Shown here one piece after another: positions 11,886-22,249 of a stretch of DNA of 64,000 nt; the stretch's first letter is position 1, and each line of letters opens with the position of its first letter. The notes under the pieces were generated by a model that saw nothing but the letters and a program-made list of their open reading frames with translations, searched no databases and had not been told where the DNA came from. Position numbers and translations under genes: made by a program. The DNA comes from Amia ocellicauda (lineage: Eukaryota; Chordata; Actinopteri; Amiiformes; Amiidae), in assembly GCF_036373705.1 (NCBI RefSeq), contig NW_027102659.1:372001-436000 (forward strand), given 5' to 3'.

Positions 11886-11891
11886 CTTATG
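11886..11891. other. Target-site duplication CTTATG, right of copy A
   Basis: Same hexamer and same right flank (TAGTTGAAGG) as for copies B and C. The left partner is outside the window. Confidence 0.9.
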
Positions 11892-12537
11892 TAGTTGAAG
11901 GCGCAGTATAGCTCTGATAGTCTGGTGGTGACGGAAGACCACCAGCCGTTTGAACAAGCCATTCAGCATCACCTTGTTGGGCTAAGTGCAGGCACTGTCA
12001 GAGCGCAGGGCGACCTGCCTTTGAAAGAGTTTCCTAAGTGTCCCGAAATCGGTGCACTCAGAGCGTCCGTCCGTCGACAGGTTGAAATTGTAAACGCGGG
12101 TGTAGCCACTTTTAATTAAAATCTGATGATGATGATGATGATGATGCTGTTCTTGCTGTTGTTCTTGTTGTTCTTGTTGTCGTCGTGGTCGCTGTCATTA
12201 TTATTGTTAAAGTAAAGCAGTAGATAGATTTGTTGCTACCGTAAGGTGTAGAAGGCACAATAGCTCTGTGATTGTCTGATGGTGGCACAAGACAAGCAGC
12301 AGCTGTTTGAACAAGCCATTGAGCATCACCTTGTTGGGGTAATTGTAAGTCTTGTCACAGCTCAGGGCGTTCTTCCTTTGAAAGAGTTTCCAAAGTGTCC
12401 TGATGTGCCCTTGAGCAATGCAAAATAGGTCAGTGAAAATAGAAACCTTTATCTCACAGGCTGGCCCACGGGAAACGCCTGTGTGCGTTTTACCAGCCGG
12501 CTTCGATAGGAGTTATTCGAAACACCAGGACGGGTCG

Positions 12538-12610
12538 TTTTCCGTAGTGTAGTGGCTATCACGTTCGCCTCACACGCGAAAGGTCCCCGGTTCGAAACCG
12601 GGCGGAAACA
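12538..12610 (+). tRNA. tRNA-Val (CAC), acceptor base 1 changed
   Basis: 73 nt with cloverleaf order: A box TAGTGTAGTGG, anticodon loop CTCACAC (anticodon 12571-12573), B box GGTTCGAAACC and 3' acceptor strand CGGAAAC. Position 1 is T where the other copies have G, so the first acceptor pair is lost. No T-run follows closely; the nearest TTTT is about 70 nt downstream. It may be weakly functional. Confidence 0.85.
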
Positions 12611-12836
12611 ACCCGTGGTGCACGCGTGCCAGTGCCGTGTTACCCGTCCCCCATCTCTCTGCCCCAAGGGTGGCTGTAGTTTTCTCTTCCTCGGAGTGGC
12701 AAGAAATCCTGACCTTGAGAACAAACGATGTAAGAAGGGTAGCTTTGCGAGGCGCTGCAACTGACACTTTTAAAATCGATACATGTTGTTGCTGTTACAA
12801 TACGACCGTAGCAGGATCGGCGACATTGCTGTTACT

Positions 12837-12842
12837 CTTATG
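12837..12842. other. Unoccupied insertion site CTTATG in the host array (A-B)
   Basis: GCTGTTACT-CTTATG-TAGTTGAAGG is continuous here. The left half matches the left flank of copies B and D, and the right half matches the right flank of A, B and C. This is the pre-insertion state and confirms the 6-bp duplication. Confidence 0.9.
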
Positions 12843-13549
12843 TAGTTGAAGGCGCAAAATAGCTCTGATAGTCTGGTGGTGACGGAAGACCACCAGCCGT
12901 TTGAACAAGCCATTCAGCATCACCTTGTTGGGCTAAGTGCAGGCACTGTCTGATCGCAGGGCGTCCTGCCTTTGAAAGAGTTTCCGAAGTATCCCGAAAT
13001 CGGTGCACTCAGAGCGTCCGTCCGTCGACAGGATGAAATTGTAAACGCTGGTGTAGCCACTTTTAATTAAAATCTGATGATGATGATGATGATGATGTTG
13101 TTGTTCTTGTTGATGTTGTTGTTCTTGTTGTTGTTCTTGTTGTCGTCGTGGTCGCCGTCATTATTATTGTTAAAGTAAAGCAGTAGTTAGATTTGTTGCT
13201 ACCGTAAGGTGTAGAAGGCACAATAGCTCTGATAGTCTGGTGGTGAAGGAAGACCACCAGCCGTTTGAACATGCCATTCAGCATCACCTTGTTGGGCTAA
13301 GTGCAGGCACTGTCAGAGCGCAGGGCGTCCTGCCTTTGAAAGAGTTTCCAAAGTGTCCTGATGTGCCCTTGAGCAATGCAAAATAGGTCAGTGAAAATAG
13401 AAACCTTTATCTCACAGGCTGGCCCACGGGAAACGCTTGTGCGCGTTTTACCAGCCTGCTTCGATGGGAGCCATTCGAAACGCCAGGACGGGTCGGTTTT
13501 ACCAGCAGTCTCCAACGGTAACCGTTCTAAGCAAGAGGTGACGGTGTCA

Positions 13550-13622
13550 GTTTCCGAAGTGTAGCGGTTATCACGTTCTCCTAACGCACGAAAGGTCCCC
13601 GGTTTGAAACCGGGCGGAAAGA
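13550..13622 (+). pseudogene. tRNA-Val (AAC) pseudogene
   Basis: 73-nt tRNA-Val-like sequence with loop CTAACGC (anticodon AAC at 13583-13585). The anticodon stem (TTCTC against ACGAA) has two mismatches, the A box reads GAAGTGTAGCGG, the B box has GGTTTGAAACC, and the 3' strand ends GGAAAGA. Compare the intact gene at 30919-30991. Probably decayed. Confidence 0.75.
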
Positions 13623-14181
13623 GCCTGCTGTGGGCCGGCCCTTTTCGTCCTGCTTGCCCTCGTGGTTCCCCGGAGGCGGTAGGTGGATTTCTTCATTGGA
13701 GTTTCCGAAATTGGTGGACTCAGAGCGTCCGTCCGTCGACAGGTTGAAATTGTAAATGCTGGTGTAGCCACTTTTAATTAAAATCTGATGATGATGTTAT
13801 TGTTCTTGTTGTTGTTGTTGTTGTTCTTGTTTTTCTTTTTGTCGTCGAGGTCGCCGTCATTATTATTGTTAAAGTAAAGCTACCGTAAGGTGTAGAAGGC
13901 ACAATAGCTCTGTGATTGTCTGATGGTGGCACAAGATGAGCAGCAGCTGTTTGAACAAGCCCGTGAGCATCACCTTGTTGGGGTAAGTCTAAGTCTTGTC
14001 ATAGCTCAGGGCGTTCTTCCTTTGAAAGAGTTTCCAAAGTGTCCTGATGTGTCCTTGAGCAATGCAAAATAGGTCAGTGAAAATAGAAACCTTTATCTCA
14101 CAGGCTGGCCCACGGGAAACGCCTGTGCGCGTTTTACCAGCCGGCTTCGATGGGAGCCATTCGAAACACCAGGACAGGTCG

Positions 14182-14254
14182 GTTTCCGTAGTGTAGTGGC
14201 TATCACGTTCGCCTCACACGCGACAGGTCCCTGGTTCGAAACCGGGCGGAAACA
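14182..14254 (+). tRNA. tRNA-Val (CAC)
   Basis: GTTTCCG pairs with CGGAAAC, anticodon CAC in loop CTCACAC, B box GGTTCGAAACC. One change (GCGACAGG) lies after the anticodon stem and a C-to-T in the T stem leaves a G-T pair. Lies 0.22 kb left of the copy B terminus. Confidence 0.88.
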
Positions 14255-14471
14255 ACCCGCGGTGCACGCGTGCTAGTGCTTTGTTATCTGTCCCTGTAAC
14301 GCGGCCGGCCATCGTTTTCTCTTCCTCGGAGTGTCAAGAAATCCTGACCTTGAGAACAAACGATCACAGAAGGGTAGCTTTGCGAGGCGCTGGAACTGAC
14401 AGTTTTAAAATCGATACATGTTGTTGCTGTTACAATACGACCGTAGCAGGATCGGCGACATTGCTGTTACT

Positions 14472-14477
14472 CTTATG
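14472..14477. other. Target-site duplication CTTATG, left of copy B
   Basis: Six bases repeated at 30603-30608 after the right terminus. The same six bases sit at 12837-12842 in an unoccupied stretch of the host array with identical flanks. Confidence 0.93.
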
Positions 14478-14662
14478 AGTAGATAGTAGGGTTTTATGGG
14501 CGCGGCCTATTTTGTTATGACGTATGCCCTAAGCTTATTAATATTCCTACGTCATAATTGGGGGGCGTGATTTTAGGTAGAGTTATTTCCTTAATTATTC
14601 CTACGTCATATCCGTCAGAAAGTGTACACCCATAAAACCCTGAACAACAAGGCCGCCCATAA
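14478..14662 (+). repeat. Left terminal inverted repeat, copy B
   Basis: Starts AGTAGATAGTAGGG; identity with the inverted right end (30418-30602) runs for about 185 bp and stops after CCCATAA. Repeats of this length with AG termini fit Polintons and would be the replication ends used by a protein-primed polymerase. Confidence 0.96.
14518..14608 (+). promoter_or_regulatory. Three ATF/CRE-like TGACGTA motifs in the terminal repeat
   Basis: TGACGTA at 14518-14524 and its complement TACGTCA at 14548-14554 and 14602-14608. The same three sites recur in the right repeat of copy B (30472-30478, 30526-30532, 30556-30562). TGACGT is the core of ATF/CREB binding sites, which occur in clusters near some adenovirus genome ends (established knowledge). 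A role here is inferred. Confidence 0.5.
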
Positions 14663-15850
14663 CCTGTTGTTCTTGTTGTTCTTGTTGGTCAACTGTAGAG
14701 TGTGAATGGGTCGGCTCTTCCTGTAGTGTTTGGGGGTCTTTTTAAAATATACATGTAATGGTTTAGTAAATCTAAACCGTTATAAGATCAACAAGTTCTG
14801 TTGTCTGTAATGGTCCCAGGTCTTAACAATGCCAGTTTTGAATAGTGCGTTTATCATATTCACACTGTCTCTGTGTGTCTCTCTCTCTCTCTCGCCCAAT
14901 CATTTTATAAGATCAACAAGTTCTGTTGTCTGTTATGATCCCAGGTCCTAACAATGCCTGTTTTGCATAGGGTACTTATGTTATCCACACTGTATCTGGC
15001 TCTGTCTCTCCCCTCAAATTTAATAAAAAATAAAATTAAAAAAGAGGGTGTGTGTGTGGGTGTTTGTGTGTATAGGTTAATTGTTTTAAAAAAAAAAAAA
15101 AAAAAGCTGTGGTTATATTTTATCTCTCACATAATGTGTTCAGTGGTTTTACTTAAATACATTCTAGGGTCTTAAAGCTCATAAGAGTTAGACTTAAGAT
15201 AAGGATATGCTTTTAAGGTATTTTAGCAGTCTCAATCCCTGATGATAAGGAATCGTTTAAAAAATAAAAACAACTGATCACTCAATGCTAAATAGATCAC
15301 AACACTCAAGGCTAAATCACTCACACCATGGGTGGCGGGGGTGGGCTCAGACAACAGTACGTATGGCATGTGGTATCAAAACATTCAGAATACTTTTAAC
15401 CTATATAATTTATAAGCTTTGTAAAATAAACCCAAATATCTCTTTTGCGGGGATAAACGCTGTTCTGAGTAGTTTGTGACTTGTATAATACAAAACAAAG
15501 CATCGCTATTAAAAAAAAAAAAAAATCACTGTAAAAGCGCTAGTTATTTTAGATCTTTATAGTTATTTTCTTCGCTCAGGTTGTTTTTTAGCGCTTATAA
15601 AGGCCTGAAATATTCTTAGTGGTTTGTTGACTATAGGTCATGATGCTTAAAAATATTTTTTTGAGAGACCTAAAGGTTCTAATAAAAGTTTAGAGTAGAG
15701 AGGAAGAGATCGTCTCCATCTTGGTTTCTATTTGAAATTTGATGCAGTGTCATTTTATTGGTTGGTTTTGATATGTTAATTGGTAACAGGGCGGCACAAA
15801 GGCCAGACCAGAACAATGCCTTACAAGCAGATCCGGCATGTGGCCATCAG
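14663..15850. other. Left non-coding region of copy B, with internal direct repeat
   Basis: About 1.2 kb without a supportable gene. It holds two diverged direct repeats of about 110 bp, each starting TTATAAGATCAACAAG (14780 and 14905), a CT-rich tract (about 14869-14893), a GT-rich tract (about 15047-15075), an A-run (about 15088-15105) and AT-rich sequence up to the promoter of the first gene. Confidence 0.7.
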
Positions 15851-15858
15851 TATAAGTA
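15851..15858 (+). promoter_or_regulatory. TATA-like box of the multi-exon gene, copy B
   Basis: TATAAGTA, 73 bp before the ATG at 15924, which would leave a leader of about 40 nt. It lies between the arms of an inverted repeat (AGACCAGA 15805-15812, TCTGGTCT 15865-15872). The arrangement is kept in copies C and D. Confidence 0.5.
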
Positions 15859-15923
15859 TGAAGGTCTGGTCTTCAGCTCGACAGACTCATACTGACCTTT
15901 CGATTTAAGACTAAAGATCAACA

Positions 15924-17958
15924 ATGTCCGGAAACAACATCAGCGACTTCGATTTAAACGAGTTTTTAGGCAAGTCTTCAGATTATTTTCATTGACTCAG
16001 AGCGTGTTGTGTGCATGTATTGTAAATAAGGCTATAACATCTGTTTTAAGTTCTGTAAAATTATTTTTCAGCCAGTCAACAGGAGTTAATTCCCAACGCT
16101 GAGGAGATCATCTGGAACAACGACGGTAAGATTTTTGTGTTTAAGCTCATGGGTTCTTATGTATGGGTGTGTGTGGTTTTGAAGCGGCTCATTAGAGTTA
16201 TGAAAACGTTTTAATATATATTAATGCCGGTCTCTTTAATTACACAGAAACTATCGAAAGGCCTGTGATTAATGTCTCGACCAAGAGAAGTAGTTGTCCC
16301 TAGACAGGCTGTCTGCCGACCGGGTAAGAACTAAACCCCTGTTTGTTTGTATAACGTTTCTGTAAGATGTTTGAGTCCAGTTTTGTTAATTTTAAAAAAA
16401 TTATCCTGTCTAACAGTATTAAGAAACGTGGTTCGAGACAACGAAAGGCCTTCCACATCGAGGGCTTGTTTCGTTTTACCTTCGAGAACCGTAACCTTTC
16501 AAGAATCTGAAAGGCCGTCAGCCCCGGTATCTGATAGCTGTGAGTATATGTCTGCAGCCTGTAAGAGGTAAAAGCTTTTTATAAAGCGGTGTGGTTAAAG
16601 GTTAAACATGTCTCTTACCTTCACAGCGGTGCAAAAAGCTAAACCAGCCGAAAAACATAAGAAACGATTATTCTGTGGAGGTAAGTAAGATCTTTCAAAC
16701 TTTAATGTTTTTAAAAGGGCTTTGTTTGCCCGTTGAGGGCTAATATTTAAGCGATGGGTGACCGTTTCCTGTAGGGCGGGGGGTTCTGGGAAAGATCTTT
16801 AGAAGTCCGGACAGGTCTATGCTTGTTTCTGGGGAACGTGTTTAGAAATGACCGATTGCCGTACCGTCTGGTTAGGAAGTAAAGCCGTCCGAAAGGGTTT
16901 AGTAAGTTGTTTGGCTTATCTCCCGCTATTATACTTCTGTTTTAAAGTGGTTGTAGGAAAAGGCTTGAAGGTGTTCATTGTATTTAATATTTAAACAGAT
17001 TGTGAAAACGTTTGTGAAACAGGAAGTCCCGGGATCAGGAAGCGTTTACACTTGGAAGGTTCGTTTAAAAATGAAATGTTGTTGTGTGTGTGTGTGTTTT
17101 ATTAACAATATTACAGTTTTTAAAGAAACATTTAAGAAACAGTTTATTTACAGCGGCTTCTCTGTTTTACATTTATTATCAAGTCCTAATAAATATATTG
17201 TCTGTAAATAATAAGGCGTTGTAGTGAATGTCTAAGGCTATTTTCAAAGGTCTAAAAAAGCTAAAGGTTTTGAATGTCCTGGACATGTTGTTTTAAGTTT
17301 GATTTCTGTCGCCGTTTAAAGATGTAAATGTAATGTATATTTTTATTCTTCCCAAGACTCTTGGGATAGTCATTCTGTGGATGAGCTATTGAGGACAATT
17401 ACCCCGTCTAAGTGGGATCAAACATCTTCCCCGGTGAGATCACCGAGAGGATCCCCCACGGTGGTCTTGGAGACCCCCCAACATCTACTCAGGCCACAGC
17501 CTTCTGGGGGTAATTCAACACCCCAGATTTAGCCCGCCGCATTGTCGGGCGGAACAAATACAGGCATCCAACAACCTCAGGGGTCGCCGTCAGTCAGGGC
17601 TGACACACCACCCAACGACGGCCTGGTTTCAACATCGTCCCCCCAGACCCGTTTCTTGGCTACAGAAACGCGGAACAGTACCCCGCGCTTGGCCAGGGTG
17701 TTACCGCAAAGGCCTTCTTGGTCTCCGTCCATGAGTATACGCTCGCTCCCTGCCTCCTTCGACCGAGATTTACCGGAGCGACCATCCTTTGAAGCTGAGC
17801 CAGGCCACCAGCCCCCGGAGCTACTTCCTGAAGGTCGGCATGAGTTGCTACATACTTTGTTACAAAATCAAAGACTTGTGTTAGTGGGGCAAAACCTGGT
17901 GATAGAGAGCCAAAACACCCTTATTAATACCCTTACTAACGAATTGTACCGTATTTAA
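15924..17958 (+). pseudogene. Multi-exon gene, copy B (broken)
   Basis: Exons 15924-15969, 16072-16125, 16248-16323, 16417-16539, 16627-16680, 16999-17058, 17357-17958. Intron 1 has a GC donor (GCAAGT). Exon 3 lost 8 bases, which shifts the frame, and exon 7 has a TAG at 17530-17532. AATAAA follows at 18005-18010. Confidence 0.75.
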
Positions 17959-18004
17959 TGTTTTAATTGACACAAAACGCCTTACTATTGTGGGTTGTTG
18001 GAAA

Positions 18005-18010
18005 AATAAA
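18005..18010 (+). terminator. Poly(A) signal after the multi-exon gene, copy B
   Basis: AATAAA about 50 bp after the stop codon, followed by a second AATAAA-like motif at about 18012. The polymerase reading frame begins only about 15 bp later, so a PolB transcript must either read past this signal or start close to it. Confidence 0.55.
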
Positions 18011-18024
18011 AAATAAATTAAAAA

Positions 18025-21000
18025 ATGTCCTGACTTGGTAAAAGAACTCACAAACTAAAGGATTATGAACAAGCTAGGGCCCCAAAAAGACCTTCCCGAG
18101 AGAACATCCCCGGCCCTGTTGTGAACTCCTCTGATGTCCCAATGAACCTGGAACTATTACAAATGATAAATGATTTAAATAACCCCCAATTACCACTGAT
18201 AGAATGTGAATTAACAGACTTACCGGTGAACCCCGACCTGTTACAGATGGTCAATGATCTAAATAACCACCTCCCACCGGTAGCGCTTATAGAGGTTCAC
18301 CCCCTAGTTCACCCCGATTTGTTTGAAATGGTGGAGGCTTTGGAGGAGCTACCCCGACCAAATTCTGCCCCTATTATAAATGATTTGAGACAATTAGAAC
18401 ACAGGATGGCGGCAGAAGCAGCCATCACTATAGAGGAGGGTCTTGACATTAACCGGTTGGATATCTTTGAAGGACTTTTACAGGCTTTAAATGAGCCTCC
18501 TCAAAAAGGGGGTTTTGTAGATGTCAGCAGTGGGGGTGTTCGGAATGTGGAGGGTTCTGAGACTGATAAGGCTGTGGAGGACATGCTCTGTGAGAATGTA
18601 GGGGGTGAAGGCTTTGTTCAAAATGATGATGTGTCCAAGAGTACCAGTGATCCCGTGATTATAGATAGACCGGCCTATAACAATTTTGAAATGATTCAGC
18701 GTTTTAATTTTGCAGAACTTTTAAATTGTGACAATTATGCAGAAATATTTGTCAACATACACGAGGCCTTGCAGAAAATGCTTGAACAGGTTGCTGAAAG
18801 GGTCAGACCTCGAGATGTTGTACAGTTAGAACTCAGAGGGGATGATTTGTTTAGCAACCTATCTGTAATGCTGAGTGGAGATAATTTAGATGTCTGGCTA
18901 AAATCGAAGCGTTATTGCAAAGTAACGCAGCCATCTTAGCTGATGAAAGTCTGTCTCTGGTAATGAATGTGGTTCGTAACCCTGAGGGTGGGGCGCTTAG
19001 AAGACTGTCGAAATGCTTGAAGAACGACATAATTAGGACCAAGCTCAGGCAATTAGTGGTGAGTTCCAGTGGGGACAATAAGCTCTGTTTTGCTTACAGT
19101 TTAATAAAACTACTCACCCCCGACATGCCTGAACCCCAAGCTCTGCAAGAGGCTTTAATGCTTCATCAGAGGGCCGGCTTAAACTCTCAACAGATGGTTG
19201 CCTTTTCAGACATCACCAAGTTTGAGGAGTTGTTGTCTTTAAAAATTGTTTTGTGGTACCGTTGTGAGGTAAAGGAAGTATTTGTGAAATTTCAGATACA
19301 TCCTGAAACCCATACACAGACACTGTTTCTCTTCCTAAGTGATAGTCATTACTTTGGAATAAAGAGTTTGACGGCTTTTTTGGGTTGTTCGTATGTTTGT
19401 CATTGGTGTTATAAGGCCTTCAATGATAAGCTTAAGCACCGCTGTGACGGTTACTGTAACGTCTGTTTCAATCCGCAATGTCGTAAGGGTTTGGCCCCTA
19501 CCATCCGATGTAAAGATTGCTTAAGGATTTGTCTCTCAGCGTTCTGTTTTTCCGAGCATAAGGTACAGAGGGCCGCTGCTGAGGGGGTTAAAAAACGGAG
19601 TTATTGTGATCAAACTAAATATTGCCCGCAGTGTTGCCTCCAGTACCGTTTTCATGAGGTTAAACCACACAAATGTCTGGAGCCGAGATGCAGGATCTGT
19701 AATGCTGATTTAACCCCGGGGTCCGAACACCAGTGCTTTATTCAGCCGGTTAAAAAGGAGCCGCCGCACAACCGGTATGTCTTTTTTGCTTTTGATTCCG
19801 GCAAGAAAACGGGGTCCACGTTGCTAATTATATACACTGTATTGACATGTTGGATCGTGAGTGGTCAGCTAGCGGTGAGAGTTGTGTCAGGGATTTCTTT
19901 ACGCGGTATCGCGGTCCAAAATACCTCAATTACACATTTATTGCCCACAATGCTAAGGGTTATGATTCTTACATTTTGATGAAGTATCTGGTGGAAAATG
20001 GGGTGACCCCAAAAATAATAGCTCAGGGTAGCAAGATCATGTGTTTCACCGACGAAGCTTTCAACTAACGTTACATAGACTCGTTAAATTTCCTCCCCAT
20101 GAAATTGAGCGCTTTGCCTAAGGCTCTGGGTTTTGAGGCTCAGAAGAAAGGTTGGTTCTGCCATTTTTTTAATACTAAGGACACTCAAAATTATCGAGGG
20201 TCCTACCCGCCCGCCTCTTATTATGGGGTTGATACTATGATGTCTCATGAGAGGGAGGAATTCTTTAAATGGTACAATACGGTTAAGGGAGGTGTTTTTG
20301 ATTTCCGAGAAGAGATGGCCGCTTATTGTAAAAATGATGTGGTGATCCTTAAAGAATCCTGTGTGCGTTTCCGCGCCGAGGTTATCAACACATCGGGTCT
20401 CGACCCTTTGCAAAGTGTGACCATAGCGTCTCTCTGCATGAAAATGTATCGGTCCAATTTCTTGCAGAAAAACACTATAGCGGTCACCACTTCTGACAAC
20501 TATCGTGCTAGACAAAAGAACTTTTCGACTGTCTCCATACAGTGGCTGGAATACCTGAGTGCCCGGGATAACATCTTCATCAGACATGCTTTAAATCAAG
20601 GGGAAGTCAAAATGGGGCCTTATGACTTAGACGGTTTTAGCGACGTGTCCGGGCGGCGTACCGCTTATGAGTTTGCAGGTTGTATTTACCATGGCTGTCC
20701 TCAGTGCTTCGACCCAAACACCTTTAACCCCGTAACACAAAAACTCTGCGGTGATATGTACTATGATTTCCAGGAACGAATTGAAACTTTAAAAAACACC
20801 TATGGTTTGAACGTGCTGGTGATTTGGAAACACGAGTGGACGACCCTGAAGCAACAGGAAGCGGGGGTACAACGGTTTATGGAAACCTTGGACTTTCCTG
20901 AACGTCTAGAGCCCCGGGATGCGTTATTTGGGGGTCGTACCAACGCCCTCTGTTTACATTATGAGGTAAAGGAGGGTGAGAGAGTAGATTACTATGATTT

Positions 21001-22249
21001 CACCAGTCTGTACCCTTATGTCAACAAGACCAAAATGTACCCGGTGGGGTGTCCAACCATTGTTTATCGTGACTTTCTCGAAATCGGACATTACTTTGGT
21101 TTGATCAAAGTCACCATGTACCCTCCTCGCGAGCTGTTCTTACCCGTGTTGCCTTACAGGTGTTCGGGAAAATTGATGTTCCCTCTGTGTAGAACGTGTG
21201 TGGAAACTGAAAATCAAACTACCTCTTGTCTGCACAGTGATGAAGAGAGAGCGCTGACGGGTGTCTGGTGTAGCATTGAGCTTGACAAGGCGGTGGAGAA
21301 AGGTTACAGTTGGTAAGGTGAATGAGGTTTGGCATTTTTCTGAAAAATCTGATACTCTTTTTGCTGATTACATTATGACCCATCTGATAGGGAAACAGGA
21401 GGCATCGGGCTATCCCTCATGGTGTGTTGACTCCGCGGCCAAAGAGCGATACGTTCAGCAATATTTTGAAAAGGAAGGGATCCGTCTAGAGCCGGGGAAC
21501 ATAACTGTAAACCCCGCCAAGAGACAAATGTCCAAACTGATTTTAAACAGTCTGTGGGGTAAGTTTGGGGAAAGAAATTACCGTCTAAACACAACCTTGA
21601 TTAAAACCCCTGAACTGTTCATAGAATTTATGTTTTCCAAACAACATGCAGTATCACACTTTCAATTCTTAAATGACCACGTGGCACAGGTCCAGTGGAG
21701 GGCCCCTAAAGATTTCCCCACCAAACAGGGGAACGTTAATGTTTTCATAGCGGTTTTTACCACGGCTTACGCCCGGCTTGAACTGAACAACTTAATGGAT
21801 CAGTTGCAGTAACGCACGCTCTATCATGATACTGACTCTGTAATCTTTGTCACCAGGCCAGGGGATTGGGTCCCTCCCCTCGGGGACTACCTTGGGGAGT
21901 TAACGAGCGAACTAGATCCTCAGGACCACATAGTGGAGTTTGTTTCAGGGGGTCCTAAGACTTACGCATACAGAACGGCTGCGGGTAAGACCTGTATGAA
22001 AGTTAAGGGTTTCACTCTGAACCATTGTAACAACAAGCTCATTAACATCAAGTCTCTGACGACCCTGGTAGAAAGTTATGTAACGAGAAAGACGCGCCTC
22101 CTCGTGAGATTATTACAGCCGGAAATCAGATCTATCGCAATAAAAAGGGGTACACGTTGGAAAATAGATCACTAAACAAACGGTTCAGAGTGGTGTACAA
22201 TAAAAGAGTGTTGAAGACTGATTATACCACTCTGCCTTATGGATATTAG
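18025..22249 (+). pseudogene. Protein-primed DNA polymerase B, copy B (multiply broken)
   Basis: Full-length locus. Lesions shared with the other copies: TGA at 18031, frame change near 18900, TAA at 20066-20068. Private lesions: one base lost near 19795, two bases lost near 21312, TAA at 21810-21812 just before motif C, and one base lost near 22083. The exonuclease I motif has Ala where Asp is expected. Ends 11 bp inside the ATPase gene. Confidence 0.92.

Larger units (their letters stand above)
11892..14471. repeat. Host tandem array with tRNA-Val genes, between copies A and B
   Basis: Mosaic of repeated segments: (1) a 'TAGTTGAAGGCGCA...' segment with a partly conserved reading frame; (2) TTTTAATTAAAATCTGATGATG followed by GAT and TTG/TTC triplet tracts (about 12121-12180, 13072-13146, 13788-13850); (3) 'TTGCTACCGTAAGGTGTAGAAGG...' segments; (4) tRNA-Val genes. 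The stretch 12837-14471 is one higher-order unit of about 1.63 kb with one AAC-type and one CAC-type tRNA. 11886-12836 is a shorter unit of about 0.95 kb with only the CAC gene. No protein gene is supported. Confidence 0.85.

Noticed and set aside
12121-12210. GAT and TTG/TTC triplet tracts that could be read as poly-Asp or poly-Thr proteins
   Set aside because: Simple microsatellites within the array; antisense frames such as poly-Thr are chance products.
11892-14471. CRISPR-like or phage array
   Set aside because: Repeat segments are hundreds of bases long without regular spacers, and they contain eukaryotic tRNA genes.
16978-17211. 77-codon open frame over exon 6 and the following intron, with a CCCVCVCF run
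   Set aside because: It starts without an ATG before exon 6 and continues through a GT-repeat in intron 6. It is explained by the splice pattern and a simple repeat.
18031-18033. UGA near the PolB start as a selenocysteine or readthrough codon
   Set aside because: No supporting element is seen. A downstream ATG (18142) in the same frame allows initiation, and the locus carries other plain lesions.
18898-18908. Programmed -1 frameshift at CTAAAATCG in PolB
   Set aside because: Not a proper X-XXY-YYZ slippery heptamer in the reading frame and no obvious downstream stem was recognised. An ancestral indel is simpler.
20084-20587. Antisense open frame of 167 codons opposite PolB, present in B, C and D
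   Set aside because: It lies wholly opposite conserved polymerase coding sequence, has no promoter or homology that I recognise, and its conservation follows from the recent duplication.
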